From Solirubrobacter sp963837485 (GTDB lineage: Bacteria > Actinomycetota > Thermoleophilia > Solirubrobacterales > Solirubrobacteraceae), in contig CAWINP010000004.1 of assembly GCA_963837485.1 (NCBI GenBank), positions 806,001-870,000 of the forward strand: a stretch of DNA of 64,000 nt. Direction: 5' to 3'. The notes beneath the pieces are model-generated. The model ran no database searches, was not told where the DNA came from, and saw nothing but the letters and a program-made list of their open reading frames with translations. The position numbers and the translations under genes are program-made. Below are positions 52,378 to 62,037 of the stretch, one piece after another. Each line of letters begins with the position of its first letter. Positions within the stretch are counted from its first letter, which is position 1.

Positions 52378-52974
52378 CTACTGGCCCTGCTTGACGCCCG
52401 GCTCGCCGAGCTCGTACTCGAGCGGCCGCAGCGGGCGCTTGCCGGGGATGTTCGCCGACTTGCGGTACTCCCCGACCGGCAGGATGGTCCTGCCCCAAGC
52501 TGCGGCGATCATCATCGCGCCGGCGGTGTAGGCGGCGAGGAAGGCCGAGGCCAGGAACACCCAGCCGGCGGCCTGTTCCCAGCCGTCGCCGCCGAGCAGG
52601 AACCTTACGGCGGCGAAAGCCGCGCCGACGGTCAGCGTGGCAAGCACCGCCGTGATCGCGAGGTTCTCCCCCAGCGCGGCGATCGCGCCGAAGCCGGTGA
52701 TCACGGCGAGGACGAGAAACCAGTAGCCGAGCTCGGTGAACTCTCCGGTCGGCAACGTGAGGACCTTGAGCGCGTCGAGCAGATAGAGGATCCCGTAGGC
52801 GATCCAGAACGCGCCCCACATTCCGTGCATGGCCGTCGCCAGGCCGTCGCGAGCCCGGAACGCCCACATGCCGCCGGCGAACTGCGCGACGCCGCCGAAC
52901 GTGGCGGCGAACGGGAACAGGTACAGCGGCGTATTCGTGTCGCCGTACCAGCCGGCCATGTACGCGGCGACCAT
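52378..52974 (-). CDS. GPR1/FUN34/YaaH-type acetate/succinate transporter (198 aa)
   Basis: Six hydrophobic segments with LYLFPFAATFGGVAQFAGGM, WAFRARDGLATAMHGMWGAF and TELGYWFLVLAVITGFGA: the YaaH family pattern. Upstream in frame there is clear hydrophobic sequence (GFSALVWGASVAGATF) without a start codon before a TGA near 53080. The N-terminus may therefore be shortened by a frameshift; the annotated ATG 52974 gives a protein starting at the first helix. Confidence 0.72.
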   Translation of the reverse strand: MVAAYMAGWYGDTNTPLYLFPFAATFGGVAQFAGGMWAFRARDGLATAMHGMWGAFWIAYGILYLLDALKVLTLPTGEFTELGYWFLVLAVITGFGAIAALGENLAITAVLATLTVGAAFAAVRFLLGGDGWEQAAGWVFLASAFLAAYTAGAMMIAAAWGRTILPVGEYRKSANIPGKRPLRPLEYELGEPGVKQGQ

Positions 52975-53401
52975 GAACGTGGCGCCGGCGACGCTCGCGC
53001 CCCAGACGAGCGCGCTGAAGCCGATGCCGGAGCGCGGACGCCGGACGCCGAGTCCGTAGAGCGCGCAGCCCGCGCCCGGTCATACGGCGCAAGGACGGAT
53101 GCGATCGTCGATACCGCGGTTCCCGACGTTCGGGACGCACCGACGACGCCCGGATCCGGCCGGGCGATCCGATCGTCGTCCGCGGACCGTCGCGAACCTC
53201 CAACCGATCGGCGGCTCCGCCACGACCGGCGTCGGCTACCAAGGCAAGCCGACGCTGGTCGCGACGAGCATCGGCATAGCCGCGGGCTGAGCGCCGCGCG
53301 AATGGTGCCCCAGCGGCGATGCGTTGGATGCCGGCCACCATGGTCAGACCCCGGGCCGCACGAGACGATCGCGGGTGACGGCGGCGAGACGGGACCGCGG
53401 C
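52975..53401. other. gap without supported gene
   Basis: The first ~100 bases extend the YaaH reading frame. From about 53100 to 53290 a plus-strand frame gives VANLQPIGGSATTGVGYQGK and a short hydrophobic end; I cannot assign it. A half-palindrome ATGGTGGCCGG (minus strand) occurs near 53343, before the next gene. Confidence 0.3.
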
Positions 53402-55360
53402 ATGCCCGAACGACCGTTCCTCGATGAGGACGCGCCGCGCGACCGATCGCCGCCCTTGTGGGCCGCCGCGCCAAGCCAGGCCCGAGGCGCGGCGGCTCTC
53501 CCACACGCGATGGCCAAAGCCTCCTTTCAGCCCACCTCCGTTCGCGAAAGGCCGTTGCTGTTCACGGGGCGCGCCGCCGAACTTGAGGCGCTCCTCGCGA
53601 TGCTCGCCGCCGACACGCCGAGGATCGCGTGGGTGCACGGCCTGGGAGGCATCGGGAAATCCGCGCTGCTCCGTGCCCTCGCGAGCGCGGCGACCGTGCG
53701 CGGTGCTCACGTGGTCGCGCTCGACGGCGAGACGCTCGAGCCGACCGAGGCGGCGTTCCGCCGGGAGGCGCGCGCGGCGACCGCCGGCGGGCCGGTCGTG
53801 GTGACCATCGATGCGTACGAGCGGCTGCGCCTGCTCGACGACTGGCTGCGCCGCGACGGCGTGCCGTCGCTGCCGGCGAACGCGCACCTGGTGATCGCAA
53901 GCCGCGACGCGCCGGTGGCCACGTGGATCCGCGACTACGGCGAGCGGCTCCGGCGCTTCCCGCTCGAACCGCTTCCTCCGTACCACGCGCACGCACTGCT
54001 GCGCGAGCTCGGCATGGACGACGCGCTCGCGCGGCGCGTCAACCGCACACTGCGCGGCCATCCGCTCGCGCTGCGCCTCGCGGCCTCCACCGCGCTGAGC
54101 GACGACCGCGTGCTCCAGCCGGCGCTTGACGAGCTCGCCCGCGAGCATCTCGACGGCATGGACCCGCGAGCGCGCGGGGTGCTCGACGCCGCCGGCGTCG
54201 TGCGGCGGATGACGCGCCCGCTTCTGGAGGCGATGCTCCCCGGCGAGAGCGAGCGGTTCGACGCGTTGCGGCAGCTCCCGTTCGTCACGCGCGGGCGTGA
54301 CGGGCTGATCGTGCACGAAGTCATCCGCGAGCTCGTCGTCGCGGAGCTCCGCGCGACGGATCCGGTGCGCCACCGCCGTTTGCGCGCCGCCGCCTGGCGC
54401 CATCTCAGGGAGGAGCTCGAGCACGCGGGCGAGCACGAGCTGTGGCGGTCCACCGCCGACATGCTGTACCTCATCGAGAACCCGGCGGTGCGCGACGCGT
54501 TCTTCCCCGCCTCGTCGCCGCAGTACAGCGTCGAGCCCGCCGGCGAGCGCGAGTGGCCGGCGATTCTGGCGATCGGCGACGCACACGAGCCCGCGCCGGG
54601 TGCCGTTCGCGAATGGTTGCGCGCGGTTCCCGACGCATTCTTCGTCGCGCGCGACATCTACGGCGAGGTTGCGGGCTTCTCCGCCGTGACCGAGCCCGAA
54701 TCGGTTCCGGTCCACGTGTTCGATCGCGATCCGGTCGCGGCGGCCTGGCGCCGTCACATGCGCGCTGGGCCGCCGGCGCCGGGACAACGCGCGCTGCTGA
54801 TTCGCTTCATGCTGAGCGCCGACTCGGGGGAGCGGCCGGCACTCGCGCAATCCGCCCTCTATCTGGACGTCAAGCGTCACTACCTCGCCCTGCGTCCCAC
54901 GCTGCGCCGCGTCTACACGTGTGCACATCAGCTGCGGGCGATGGAGCCGGTGCTTCGGCCGCTCGGATTCGAGCCGCTGGGGGACGATGCCGGCTACCGC
55001 ACCTACTGCAACGACTTCGGACCGGCGTCCGTCGACGGCTGGCTCGCGCGGCTGGCGGCCCGCGAGATCTTCGGCGCCGCCGGCTCGCCACTCGACGAGG
55101 AGCGCCGCCAGCTCGTACTCGGCGACCGGCGCATCGACCTCGGACGGCTCGAATTCGGCGTGCTGTGCTGCCTGTACGCGCGGCCCGGCGCCGTCGTCCG
55201 GCGCGAGGTCCTGCTGCGCGAGGTCTGGGGCGCGCGATGGAACGGCGACGCAAACGCGCTCGACGCCGTCATGAGCGCCATCCGCCGGAAGCTGGGCGAC
55301 CGGGCAGCTCGGCTCGAAACCGTCCGCGGCGTCGGCTACCGCCTGCTGCCGCTCGAGTGA
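53402..55360 (+). CDS. ATPase-GNAT-winged-helix regulator (652 aa)
   Basis: Three modules in one protein. Residues about 50-350: STAND/NACHT-like P-loop ATPase with FTGRAAELEALL, Walker A HGLGGIGKS (79-87), Walker B PVVVTIDAYE (131-140), HLVIASRD (162-169) and PLEPLPPYHAHALLRELG. Residues about 380-545: an acetyltransferase-like (GNAT) fold with DAFFVARDIYGEVAGFSAV and ALYLDVKRHYLALRP. Residues about 566-650: OmpR/PhoB-type winged helix with LGRLEFGVLCCLYARPGAVV and SAIRRKLGDRAARLETVRGV. No receiver domain. The start is uncertain; ATG 53510 is the other option. Confidence 0.8.
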   Translation: MPERPFLDEDAPRDRSPPLWAAAPSQARGAAALPHAMAKASFQPTSVRERPLLFTGRAAELEALLAMLAADTPRIAWVHGLGGIGKSALLRALASAATVRGAHVVALDGETLEPTEAAFRREARAATAGGPVVVTIDAYERLRLLDDWLRRDGVPSLPANAHLVIASRDAPVATWIRDYGERLRRFPLEPLPPYHAHALLRELGMDDALARRVNRTLRGHPLALRLAASTALSDDRVLQPALDELAREHLDGMDPRARGVLDAAGVVRRMTRPLLEAMLPGESERFDALRQLPFVTRGRDGLIVHEVIRELVVAELRATDPVRHRRLRAAAWRHLREELEHAGEHELWRSTADMLYLIENPAVRDAFFPASSPQYSVEPAGEREWPAILAIGDAHEPAPGAVREWLRAVPDAFFVARDIYGEVAGFSAVTEPESVPVHVFDRDPVAAAWRRHMRAGPPAPGQRALLIRFMLSADSGERPALAQSALYLDVKRHYLALRPTLRRVYTCAHQLRAMEPVLRPLGFEPLGDDAGYRTYCNDFGPASVDGWLARLAAREIFGAAGSPLDEERRQLVLGDRRIDLGRLEFGVLCCLYARPGAVVRREVLLREVWGARWNGDANALDAVMSAIRRKLGDRAARLETVRGVGYRLLPLE

Positions 55361-55745
55361 GGGACTCAAGCCAGCGCGGTCAGCAGACCACCGGCGGCGA
55401 CGCCTATGAGCGCAACGTCGCTGGTTGTGCACTGTGCACGTTCCGGCGTATGGCGAATGACCAGCGCCCACACGGCCGAAGCCGGCGCGGGCAGATGCTC
55501 GGCCGAGGAGGGCTTGCCGCTTGCCCAATTTCCTCCCCGCGGTGCGCGGCATCCGGATCGGCGCTGCCCCCTCCCGAGCCGGTCCTGGGGGGACACGGAC
55601 GTCCCCGCCCTCCCTCGCTTCCTGCGTTGCGCGTACTCGCCACCGGCCTCGGCTCTCCGCGGGGGCATGCGACTGGCGTGGCCTCAAGACGTGTAGTCAC
55701 ACTCGCGCTCGCGCTGGGAATGCTGTTCGCCGCCTGTGACGACGA
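55361..55745. other. gap with a possible lipoprotein stub
   Basis: No complete gene. At 55678-55749 a GTG-started frame encodes a 23-residue signal-like peptide ending LGMLFAACDDD, a lipobox without a mature protein, possibly a remnant. Its TAG stop coincides with the end of the methyltransferase remnant. Confidence 0.35.
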
Positions 55746-56085
55746 CTAGCCGCCGGCAGGAATCGCGTAGTCGTGTGCGGTCCCACGTTGGAAGCGCACG
55801 CGATCGGCCACGCCGGCCTTGGCCGCCGACTGGCGCGCTGCCTCGATCGAGCCGTCGTGGTAGTCGATGCCCACGAAGGCCGAATGTGGGTAGGCCTGCG
55901 CCATCATGATCGTCGACGCGCCGTGGCCGCAGCCGACGTCGGCGACGCTCCCGCCCGTCTCCATCCGCCGCTCGATGCCGTCGAGAGCCGGGATCCACTC
56001 GGTCATCAGGTGCGCGCGGTAGCTCGGCCGGAAAAAGCGCTCGGTGCCCTCGAAGAGCCTGGGATCATGCTCATGCCAGCCGCCT
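55746..56085 (-). pseudogene. class I methyltransferase, both ends missing
   Basis: HEHDPRLFEGTERFFRPSYR, AHLMTEWIPALDGIERRM and the SAM-binding block GSVADVGCGHGASTIMMAQA with FVGIDYHDGSIEAAR form the central part of a methyltransferase. Upstream the frame meets TGA near 56085; downstream it stops after AHDYAIPAGG, before the C-terminal half. About 110 of ~300 expected residues are present. Confidence 0.6.
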
Positions 56086-56434
56086 CATGGCGGGCGTGCG
56101 AGGTCTCCTTCCGTGCGGCGCGGCCGGCGGCGTGAGTTCAGATGGCCGGCCGGCGGGGCGTATGGGGCGTCACGGACGCTACGGCGGGCTTCGGGCACGT
56201 GCACCCCGCCGCGCTCCCGCGCGCTTGCCGGCGAGGAGCTCGGCCGCCACGAGTCGCGGCCGAGCTGGCGCTGCGAAGCGCGCCGCCGGCGATCCTTGCC
56301 TCGGCCGGGACGATCGTCGCCGTACTACTGGTGCTGCCGGTCGCGACCGTGAACGTGGCCGTCGCGGCTCGCGCGCCGGTTGGTCCACTGACCCGCGGGC
56401 GCGGAGGGCAGCACGTGACGGGTAGGCGAGCACC
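56086..56434. other. gap upstream of the FG-GAP gene
   Basis: No supported gene, although a hydrophobic peptide-like stretch (TIVAVLLVLPVATVNVAVAA) is readable on the plus strand near 56310. It contains the CACTGACC-N26-GGGTAGG element. Confidence 0.35.
56386..56426 (+). promoter_or_regulatory. CACTGACC-N26-GGGTAGG promoter-like element
   Basis: CACTGACC 56386-56393 and GGGTAGG 56420-56426, 26 bases apart, with eight bases to the FG-GAP ATG. No ribosome site precedes that ATG. Confidence 0.5.
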
Positions 56435-58018
56435 ATGCACATCCGCTCGGTTGCCGCCGCGGCCCTGCTCAGCGTGCCGCTCGCCCTGCCGGCACCGGCG
56501 GCCGCGGCGGCGCCGAGCGCCGACTTCGACGGCGACGGTTACCCCGACCTGGCGATCGGCGCGCCGACGGACTCGGTCGCCGGCCAAGATGCCGCCGGCG
56601 CGGTCAACGTCATCTATGGCGGCCCCCATGGCCTGACCTCGCGCGGCAACCAGGAGTTCACGCAAGCGAGCCCTGGCGTCGGTGACACCCCGGAGCTCGG
56701 CGACCGCTTCGGCGCCGCGCTCGCGGCGGGCGACTTCGACGGCGACGGCTACGCCGACCTCGCCATCGGCGTGCCCGGCGAGGGCGTGCCGACCGGTGTC
56801 GGGCCGGGCGAGGTGGCGCGCGTGTCCGCCGGCCTGGTGCAGGTGCTCTACGGCTCATCGAAAGGGCTGCGTGGCCGCTCGCGGCTGGGTTGGACGCAGG
56901 ACCGGCCAGGGGTCAAGGGCACTACCCATGCGCGCGACGGCTTCGGCGGCACGCTCGCCGCCGGCGACTTTGACGGCGACGGACACGACGACCTGGCGAT
57001 CGGCACGCCGCTCGAGCCCGTGGGCGACCGTCTGGCCGCCGGTGCCGTCAACGTGCTCTACGGCAACGGCTCCGGCTTGACCCAAGCGGGCGACCAGCTA
57101 TGGACGCTGGACTCCCCCGGGATCAAGGGCCTGGCCGGCGGCGGCTTTCGCTTCGGGTGGGCGCTCGCCGCCGGCGACGTCTCGGGCGACGGCCGCGACG
57201 ATCTCGCGATCGGCGTCCCCGGCGGGCGCATCTCCGGCCAGCTCGACGCAGGCGCGGTCTCGGTGCTGTACGGCCGCTCCGCCGGGCTGAGCTCCATCGA
57301 CGACCTGTGGTCGCAGGACGCGCGCGGGATCAAGGGCCGCGCGGAACGGCTCGACAACTTCGGCTCCGCGGTCGCGATCGGCGATCTGGACGGCGACGGC
57401 ATCGGCGACCTCGCGATCGGCGTCGAGCTCGAGGATGTCGGAGCCGCGCGCGACGCCGGCGCGGTCAACGTGCTCTACGGCTCGCGCGCCGGCCTCGGGG
57501 AGGACGGCGACCAGTTGTGGACCGAGGACACTCCGGGCATCCGCGGCGCCGCCGCGCGGCGCGACCGCTTCGGCGCGGCGCTGACGATCGCCGACTTCTC
57601 GCGCAACGGAGCCGACGACCTCGCGATCGGCGTCCCCGGCGAAGACATCGGAGATGCCCGGGACGCCGGCGCGGTCAACCTGCTCTACGGCAATCGCGGG
57701 CACGGTCTCTCGTCGCGTGGCAACCAGCGCTGGACGCAGGATGCCCGCGGCGTCAAGAGCCGCGCAGACACCGCCGACCTGTTCGGCACGGCGCTTGCGG
57801 GCGGCGACTTCGATGACGACGGCGCGGATGAACTTGCCGTGGGCGCGCCGCACGAGACGGTCGCCGAGCATGCCCTGGCAGGCGCCGTCAACGTGCTGCC
57901 CGGCTCCCGCCGCGGCCTCCGCGCCGACCCGGACGAGTTGCTCACACAGGCCATGGCCGGCATCGCCGGCGCGGTCGGCTCGGACTCGCTCGGCACCGCG
58001 CTCACGAGCGCCCGCTGA
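56435..58018 (+). CDS. secreted FG-GAP repeat protein (527 aa)
   Basis: Signal peptide MHIRSVAAAALLSVPLALPA with cut after AAAAA, then about seven to eight FG-GAP/integrin-alpha-type blades of ~60 residues, each with a calcium loop of the type DFDGDGYPDLAIGAP and VNVLYGSR. It should form a calcium-bound propeller outside the cell. It is the intact paralog of the broken gene at 21086-22347. Partner or ligand unknown. Confidence 0.82.
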   Translation: MHIRSVAAAALLSVPLALPAPAAAAAPSADFDGDGYPDLAIGAPTDSVAGQDAAGAVNVIYGGPHGLTSRGNQEFTQASPGVGDTPELGDRFGAALAAGDFDGDGYADLAIGVPGEGVPTGVGPGEVARVSAGLVQVLYGSSKGLRGRSRLGWTQDRPGVKGTTHARDGFGGTLAAGDFDGDGHDDLAIGTPLEPVGDRLAAGAVNVLYGNGSGLTQAGDQLWTLDSPGIKGLAGGGFRFGWALAAGDVSGDGRDDLAIGVPGGRISGQLDAGAVSVLYGRSAGLSSIDDLWSQDARGIKGRAERLDNFGSAVAIGDLDGDGIGDLAIGVELEDVGAARDAGAVNVLYGSRAGLGEDGDQLWTEDTPGIRGAAARRDRFGAALTIADFSRNGADDLAIGVPGEDIGDARDAGAVNLLYGNRGHGLSSRGNQRWTQDARGVKSRADTADLFGTALAGGDFDDDGADELAVGAPHETVAEHALAGAVNVLPGSRRGLRADPDELLTQAMAGIAGAVGSDSLGTALTSAR

Positions 58019-58128
58019 TCCTGCGCGTCAAAGAACTGACTCGCGGTGTCGGCCGTCCGACGTGCCGGTGGGGCACTCCAGCGCGACGGGGCAGGGCCAC
58101 AACGACGGCTTCAAGGAGGTCTCGCCCC

Positions 58129-58764
58129 ATGACGGTTCAGGATGCATCGTGCACGAAGGCCACCACGGCGATCGTGGTTGCTGCCGCGCTGGCCCTCGGC
58201 GCGGCGGGCTGCGGCGGCGGCAACGACAACGGCTCGACTCCGCCGCCGCGCGCCACAGCATCGCCCGCGCCCGCCGGCGGCGCGACCGAGCAGCTGTCCG
58301 GCGGCGAGACGACGCTGCGACTCGACTCGACCACTCAGCGGGTGCTCGACCTCGCCGGGATCAAGCTCTCCCCGATCGGCGAAGCCACGTTGAGCAACGG
58401 GCGGTTCGTGTTTCCGATCAGTGGCGGCAAGCTCGGCACGAGCCCGCTCAGCGGGACGATCGAGCACTCCGGCGGTCTGCGATTCAGCGCCGCCGGCCAC
58501 AGCGTGGACGCGCGTGCTCTCGCCGTCGACCCGACCTCGAGCGTGGTGACCGCCGTGGTGCAGGGACGGCGCGTTCCGCTGCTCTCGCTCGACGTCGGCA
58601 ACCTCGACAAGGTCCCACCGAAGGGCGGCGCCCAGATCGTCATTCCGGCCAGCGCGTCGCTGATCGGCGGATCGGCGCTGCAGCAGATCGGCGATCGGCT
58701 CGGCGTCTCCGCCTTGGCCAAGGGGCTTGAGCTCGGCCACCTCGTCGTCAGTGCGAAGGCATGA
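58129..58764 (+). CDS. lipoprotein with repeated beta domain (211 aa)
   Basis: Lipoprotein signal ending LGAAGCGGGNDNG and a Ser/Pro linker, then two similar ~70-residue beta-rich segments: LDLAGIKLSPIGEATLSNGR with FVFPISGGKLGTSPLSGTIE, and HSGGLRFSAAGHSVDARALA with VVQGRRVPLLSLDVGN. Strong ribosome site AAGGAGG eight bases before the ATG. ATGA overlap with the amino acid permease suggests a shared task at the membrane. Confidence 0.72.
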   Translation: MTVQDASCTKATTAIVVAAALALGAAGCGGGNDNGSTPPPRATASPAPAGGATEQLSGGETTLRLDSTTQRVLDLAGIKLSPIGEATLSNGRFVFPISGGKLGTSPLSGTIEHSGGLRFSAAGHSVDARALAVDPTSSVVTAVVQGRRVPLLSLDVGNLDKVPPKGGAQIVIPASASLIGGSALQQIGDRLGVSALAKGLELGHLVVSAKA

Positions 58765-60401
58765 CCGGCGCGGTCGAGTCCGCCCCGGCGACTCCGCAGC
58801 TGGTCGTCGATGAGAAGGGCCTGCGACGCGATGTCGGGAGGGTTGGTCTGCTGTTCGCGGGCGTCGGCTCGATCATCGGCTCGGGCTGGCTCTTCGGCGC
58901 GTTGACGGCGTCAACGATCGCGGGGCCGGCGGCGATCGTCTCGTGGCTGCTCGGCGGCGTGATGGTGATGCTGATTGGGCTCTGCTTCGCCGAATTGGGC
59001 GCGATGCTTCCGGTCTCCGGCGGCGTCGTGCGGTATCCGCACTACGCGTTCGGATCGTTCACCAGCTATACGGGTGGATGGATCACCTGGATCGCCGCGG
59101 TCACGACGGCGCCGATCGAGGTGCTCGCGACGCTCACCTACGCGACCAACTACGTGCCCTGGCTGACCGACCAGCGCGGCGGCGTCGCCGTGCTCGAGCC
59201 CGCCGGCTACGCGGTCGCCGTCGTGCTGATGTTCCTCTTCTGCCTGATCAACGTCGTCGGCGTGCGCGCGTTCGCGCGCTTCAACACCGCACTGGTGTGG
59301 TGGAAGCTCGCGATCATCACGCTCGTCGTCGTCGCGTTCTTCCTTGCCGCGACGCACCCGGGGAACCTGTCTGACTTCGGCGGCTTCGCGCCGAACGGGA
59401 CCGACTCGATCTTCTCTGCGGTCGCCACCGCGGGCATCGTGTTCTCGTACCTCGGCTTCCGCCAGGGCGTGGAGCTCGCGGGCGAGAGCACCAACCCGCG
59501 CCGCAACGTGCCGATCGCGGTGATCGGCTCGATCGTCGTGACGATCATCCTCTACACGCTGCTGCAGATCGCGTTCATCGGCGCGCTGCCGGCGCATACG
59601 CTGCAGGGGGGCTGGTCGAACCTGTCCTTCACGAACGACTTCGGGCCCCTCGCCGGCCTCGCCTCGCTGCTCGGGCTGGGCTGGCTCGCCACGCTGCTCT
59701 ATGCCGATGCGATCGTCTCCCCCGCCGACACCGGGCTCATCTACACGGCGACGACATCGCGCATCGCGTACGCGATGGGCCGGAACCGCAACGCGCCGTC
59801 GGGCCTCGCCAAGCTCAACCGGCACGGAGTGCCGTGGGTCGCGGTGGCGATCACCTTCGCCGTCGGCCTGATCGTCTTCCTGCCGTTCCCCAGCTGGCAG
59901 AAGCTCGTCGGCTTCATCACGTCGGCGACCGTCCTGTCGTTCAGCTCGGGACCTCTCGTCCTGGGCGCCATGCGTCGGCAGCTGCCCGCCCAGGAGCGGC
60001 CGTTCCGGGTCCCGGGAGGCGACCTGATCCCCGTGCTCGCGTTCATCGCATCGAACCTGATCGTGTTCTGGGCGGGTTGGGAGACCAATTACAAGCTCCT
60101 GATCTCGATCCTGATCGGCTATGCGCTGCTCGCGGGCTACCACCGCTTCAGCGAGAACGCCGCGCCGCTGGAGTGGCGGGCCGGGATCTGGGTGGTGCCA
60201 TGGCTGGCCGGGCTGATGCTGATCAGCTACCTCGGCGAGTTCGGCGGCGGGCAGGACGTCCTCACGCTCGGCTGGGGCGCTCTCGCCGTCGCGGGCCTCA
60301 GCAGCGCGATCTACGCGATCGCGATCCGAGTCCGGCTCGCACCCGAGCGCGTGGTGCGCTCGATCGAAGGCGCTCCGGCCGAGGAGCCGCCAGTCATCTA
60401 G
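58761..60401 (+). CDS. APC-family amino acid permease (546 aa)
   Basis: Twelve to fourteen helices with the APC signature GVGSIIGSGWLFGALTASTI, FAELGAMLPVSGGVVRYPHY, YLGFRQGVELAGESTNPRRN and PFRVPGGDLIPVLAF. The GSIIGSGW motif binds the substrate amino group in the family. Longer C-terminus than usual. Substrate unknown. Confidence 0.86.
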   Translation: MTGAVESAPATPQLVVDEKGLRRDVGRVGLLFAGVGSIIGSGWLFGALTASTIAGPAAIVSWLLGGVMVMLIGLCFAELGAMLPVSGGVVRYPHYAFGSFTSYTGGWITWIAAVTTAPIEVLATLTYATNYVPWLTDQRGGVAVLEPAGYAVAVVLMFLFCLINVVGVRAFARFNTALVWWKLAIITLVVVAFFLAATHPGNLSDFGGFAPNGTDSIFSAVATAGIVFSYLGFRQGVELAGESTNPRRNVPIAVIGSIVVTIILYTLLQIAFIGALPAHTLQGGWSNLSFTNDFGPLAGLASLLGLGWLATLLYADAIVSPADTGLIYTATTSRIAYAMGRNRNAPSGLAKLNRHGVPWVAVAITFAVGLIVFLPFPSWQKLVGFITSATVLSFSSGPLVLGAMRRQLPAQERPFRVPGGDLIPVLAFIASNLIVFWAGWETNYKLLISILIGYALLAGYHRFSENAAPLEWRAGIWVVPWLAGLMLISYLGEFGGGQDVLTLGWGALAVAGLSSAIYAIAIRVRLAPERVVRSIEGAPAEEPPVI

Positions 60402-60480
60402 CCCGTACGGCGGCGTACCGGATCCGGCGCGCGGCGAGAACACGATTCAACCAACCGCAACGACCGAAGGAGCAGCGCAT

Positions 60481-60690
60481 ATGCCCACGGCCGCCCACGT
60501 CGGACAGGCAGGACTGCAGGGCTGGAGAACGAAGCTCGCCGACGCCGTCGCGCCACGCGTGTCCGCGCGGACGCCGGTCGGCGACGAGCACGTGCGCGCG
60601 TTCATCGGCGCGACGTTCTTCGTGCTGGCCCTCGTCTACGTCGTCAAGACGGCTCGCGCCGCCGCGGCGCGGCTGCGCGAAACCGAGTGA
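60481..60690 (+). CDS. small membrane protein (69 aa)
   Basis: MPTAAHVGQAGLQGWRTKLA, one hydrophobic helix (FIGATFFVLALVYVVKTARA) and a basic tail. Ribosome site AAGGAG eight to nine bases upstream. Function unknown; lies between the permease and DUF2254 genes on the same strand. Confidence 0.6.
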   Translation: MPTAAHVGQAGLQGWRTKLADAVAPRVSARTPVGDEHVRAFIGATFFVLALVYVVKTARAAAARLRETE

Positions 60691-60720
60691 CAGACGCGGC
60701 GCGCGGGGTCCGCCGAGGCG

Positions 60721-62037
60721 ATGCCGATCCGACGGCTGACTGACCGCGCGAGAGACCTCACGGGCAGCCTCGCGTTCATCCCGGCTGTCTTCCTGGCCGG
60801 GTTCGCGCTGCTCGCGATCGGGCTCGTCGAGCTCGACGACCGGCTGCAGGTGACGCCCGCGTGGTACGCCTTCAGGGGGGACGCATCGGCAGCGCGGACG
60901 GTGCTCTCGGTGATCGCCGGCTCCCTGATCACCGTCGCGGGGCTGACGTTCTCGATCACGATGGTCGCGCTGCAGCTGGCATCCAGCCAGTTCAGCCCGC
61001 GCGTCCTGCGGACGTTCTTCGCCGACCGCCTCACGCAAGTCACGATCGGCGGCTTCGTCGGTACGTTCGTCTACGCCCTGCTGGTCCTGCGCTCGGTCAG
61101 TGCCGGATTCGTCCCGCGCCTGAGCATCGCGGTCGCGACGCTGCTCGGGATCGCCGCGGTACTGCTGCTGATCGCCTTCCTGCACCACGTCGCCCAGATG
61201 ATCCAGGTCTCGCACATCATGGGCGCGATCGCGCATGACACCCTGCGCCGGCTGGACCACCTCTACCCTGGACGCTACGGCGAGCCGGAGGACGCCGCTG
61301 AGCATGTGCTGGAGCGCTGGTGCGAGGAGCCGGCGGGCGCCGTTCATCCCGACCGTCCGGGATACGTCCAGCGGGTCGAGCTCGACGCGCTCGCCCACGA
61401 GCTCGCGCGCGACGTGGACCGCGTCGCGATCCTGGTCTGCCCCGGCGACTTCGCCTCCCTGGGCGCGCCGCTCGCGCTCGTTTGGCCGGCCGGCGCGGCC
61501 GAGCGCTGCGTGGAGCCCGTGCGCGATGCGATCCCGCTCCGGCGCGAGCGCGACCTCGAGCAGGACGTCGACTTCGGCCTCCGCCAGCTCACCGACACGG
61601 CGCTGAAGGCGATCTCACCCGGTGTCAACGACCCCGCGACGGCGGTCACCTGCATCGGCTACCTGCGCTCGATCCTCGTTCGCCTCGCGGGCCGCGCACT
61701 CCCCGAGCCCGTACGAAGATCTCCCGACCATGAGCTGACCGTGGTCCTGCGCCGGCGCGGCTTCGACGAGTACTTGTCCGGGCTCCGTCAGCTCGGCCGC
61801 TACGCGAGCGGCGACCCTTGGGTCGCGACGGAGGCGCTGGGCGCGCTGGAGGCGTGCGCCTCGGCGGCGATGGGCTGCGGCGCGCTCGACCGCGCCGAAG
61901 CCGCGCTCGCGCTTGCGGAGACGCTGGCCTCGCAGGCCGAGCGAGAGGCGGGCAACGAGCGCGATCGCGCCGACATCCGCGGCGCGCTGGCGGCGGTCGT
62001 GTCCGCCGCGACGCCGGCCGCTAGTCGCGCACCGTGA
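60721..62037 (+). CDS. DUF2254 membrane protein (438 aa)
   Basis: Four N-terminal helices (FIPAVFLAGFALLAIGLVEL; VLSVIAGSLITVAGLTFSIT; FVGTFVYALLVLRSV; LLGIAAVLLLIAFLHHVAQM), with the conserved MVALQLASSQFSPRVLRTFF, and a large cytosolic domain containing QDVDFGLRQLTDTALKAISP and GVNDPATAVTCI. A complete DUF2254 protein; no function established. Its 3' end overlaps the convergent HesB-like gene by 17 bases. Confidence 0.84.
   Translation: MPIRRLTDRARDLTGSLAFIPAVFLAGFALLAIGLVELDDRLQVTPAWYAFRGDASAARTVLSVIAGSLITVAGLTFSITMVALQLASSQFSPRVLRTFFADRLTQVTIGGFVGTFVYALLVLRSVSAGFVPRLSIAVATLLGIAAVLLLIAFLHHVAQMIQVSHIMGAIAHDTLRRLDHLYPGRYGEPEDAAEHVLERWCEEPAGAVHPDRPGYVQRVELDALAHELARDVDRVAILVCPGDFASLGAPLALVWPAGAAERCVEPVRDAIPLRRERDLEQDVDFGLRQLTDTALKAISPGVNDPATAVTCIGYLRSILVRLAGRALPEPVRRSPDHELTVVLRRRGFDEYLSGLRQLGRYASGDPWVATEALGALEACASAAMGCGALDRAEAALALAETLASQAEREAGNERDRADIRGALAAVVSAATPAASRAP

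Noticed and set aside
53099..53290. Short plus-strand frame before the ATPase-GNAT gene as a real gene
   Set aside because: No start signal, no family resemblance, and only the last third looks protein-like.
52178..55687. Frame of 1169 codons on the minus strand
   Set aside because: Spans convergent real genes and is antisense to the ATPase-GNAT-winged-helix gene; no recognisable motif.
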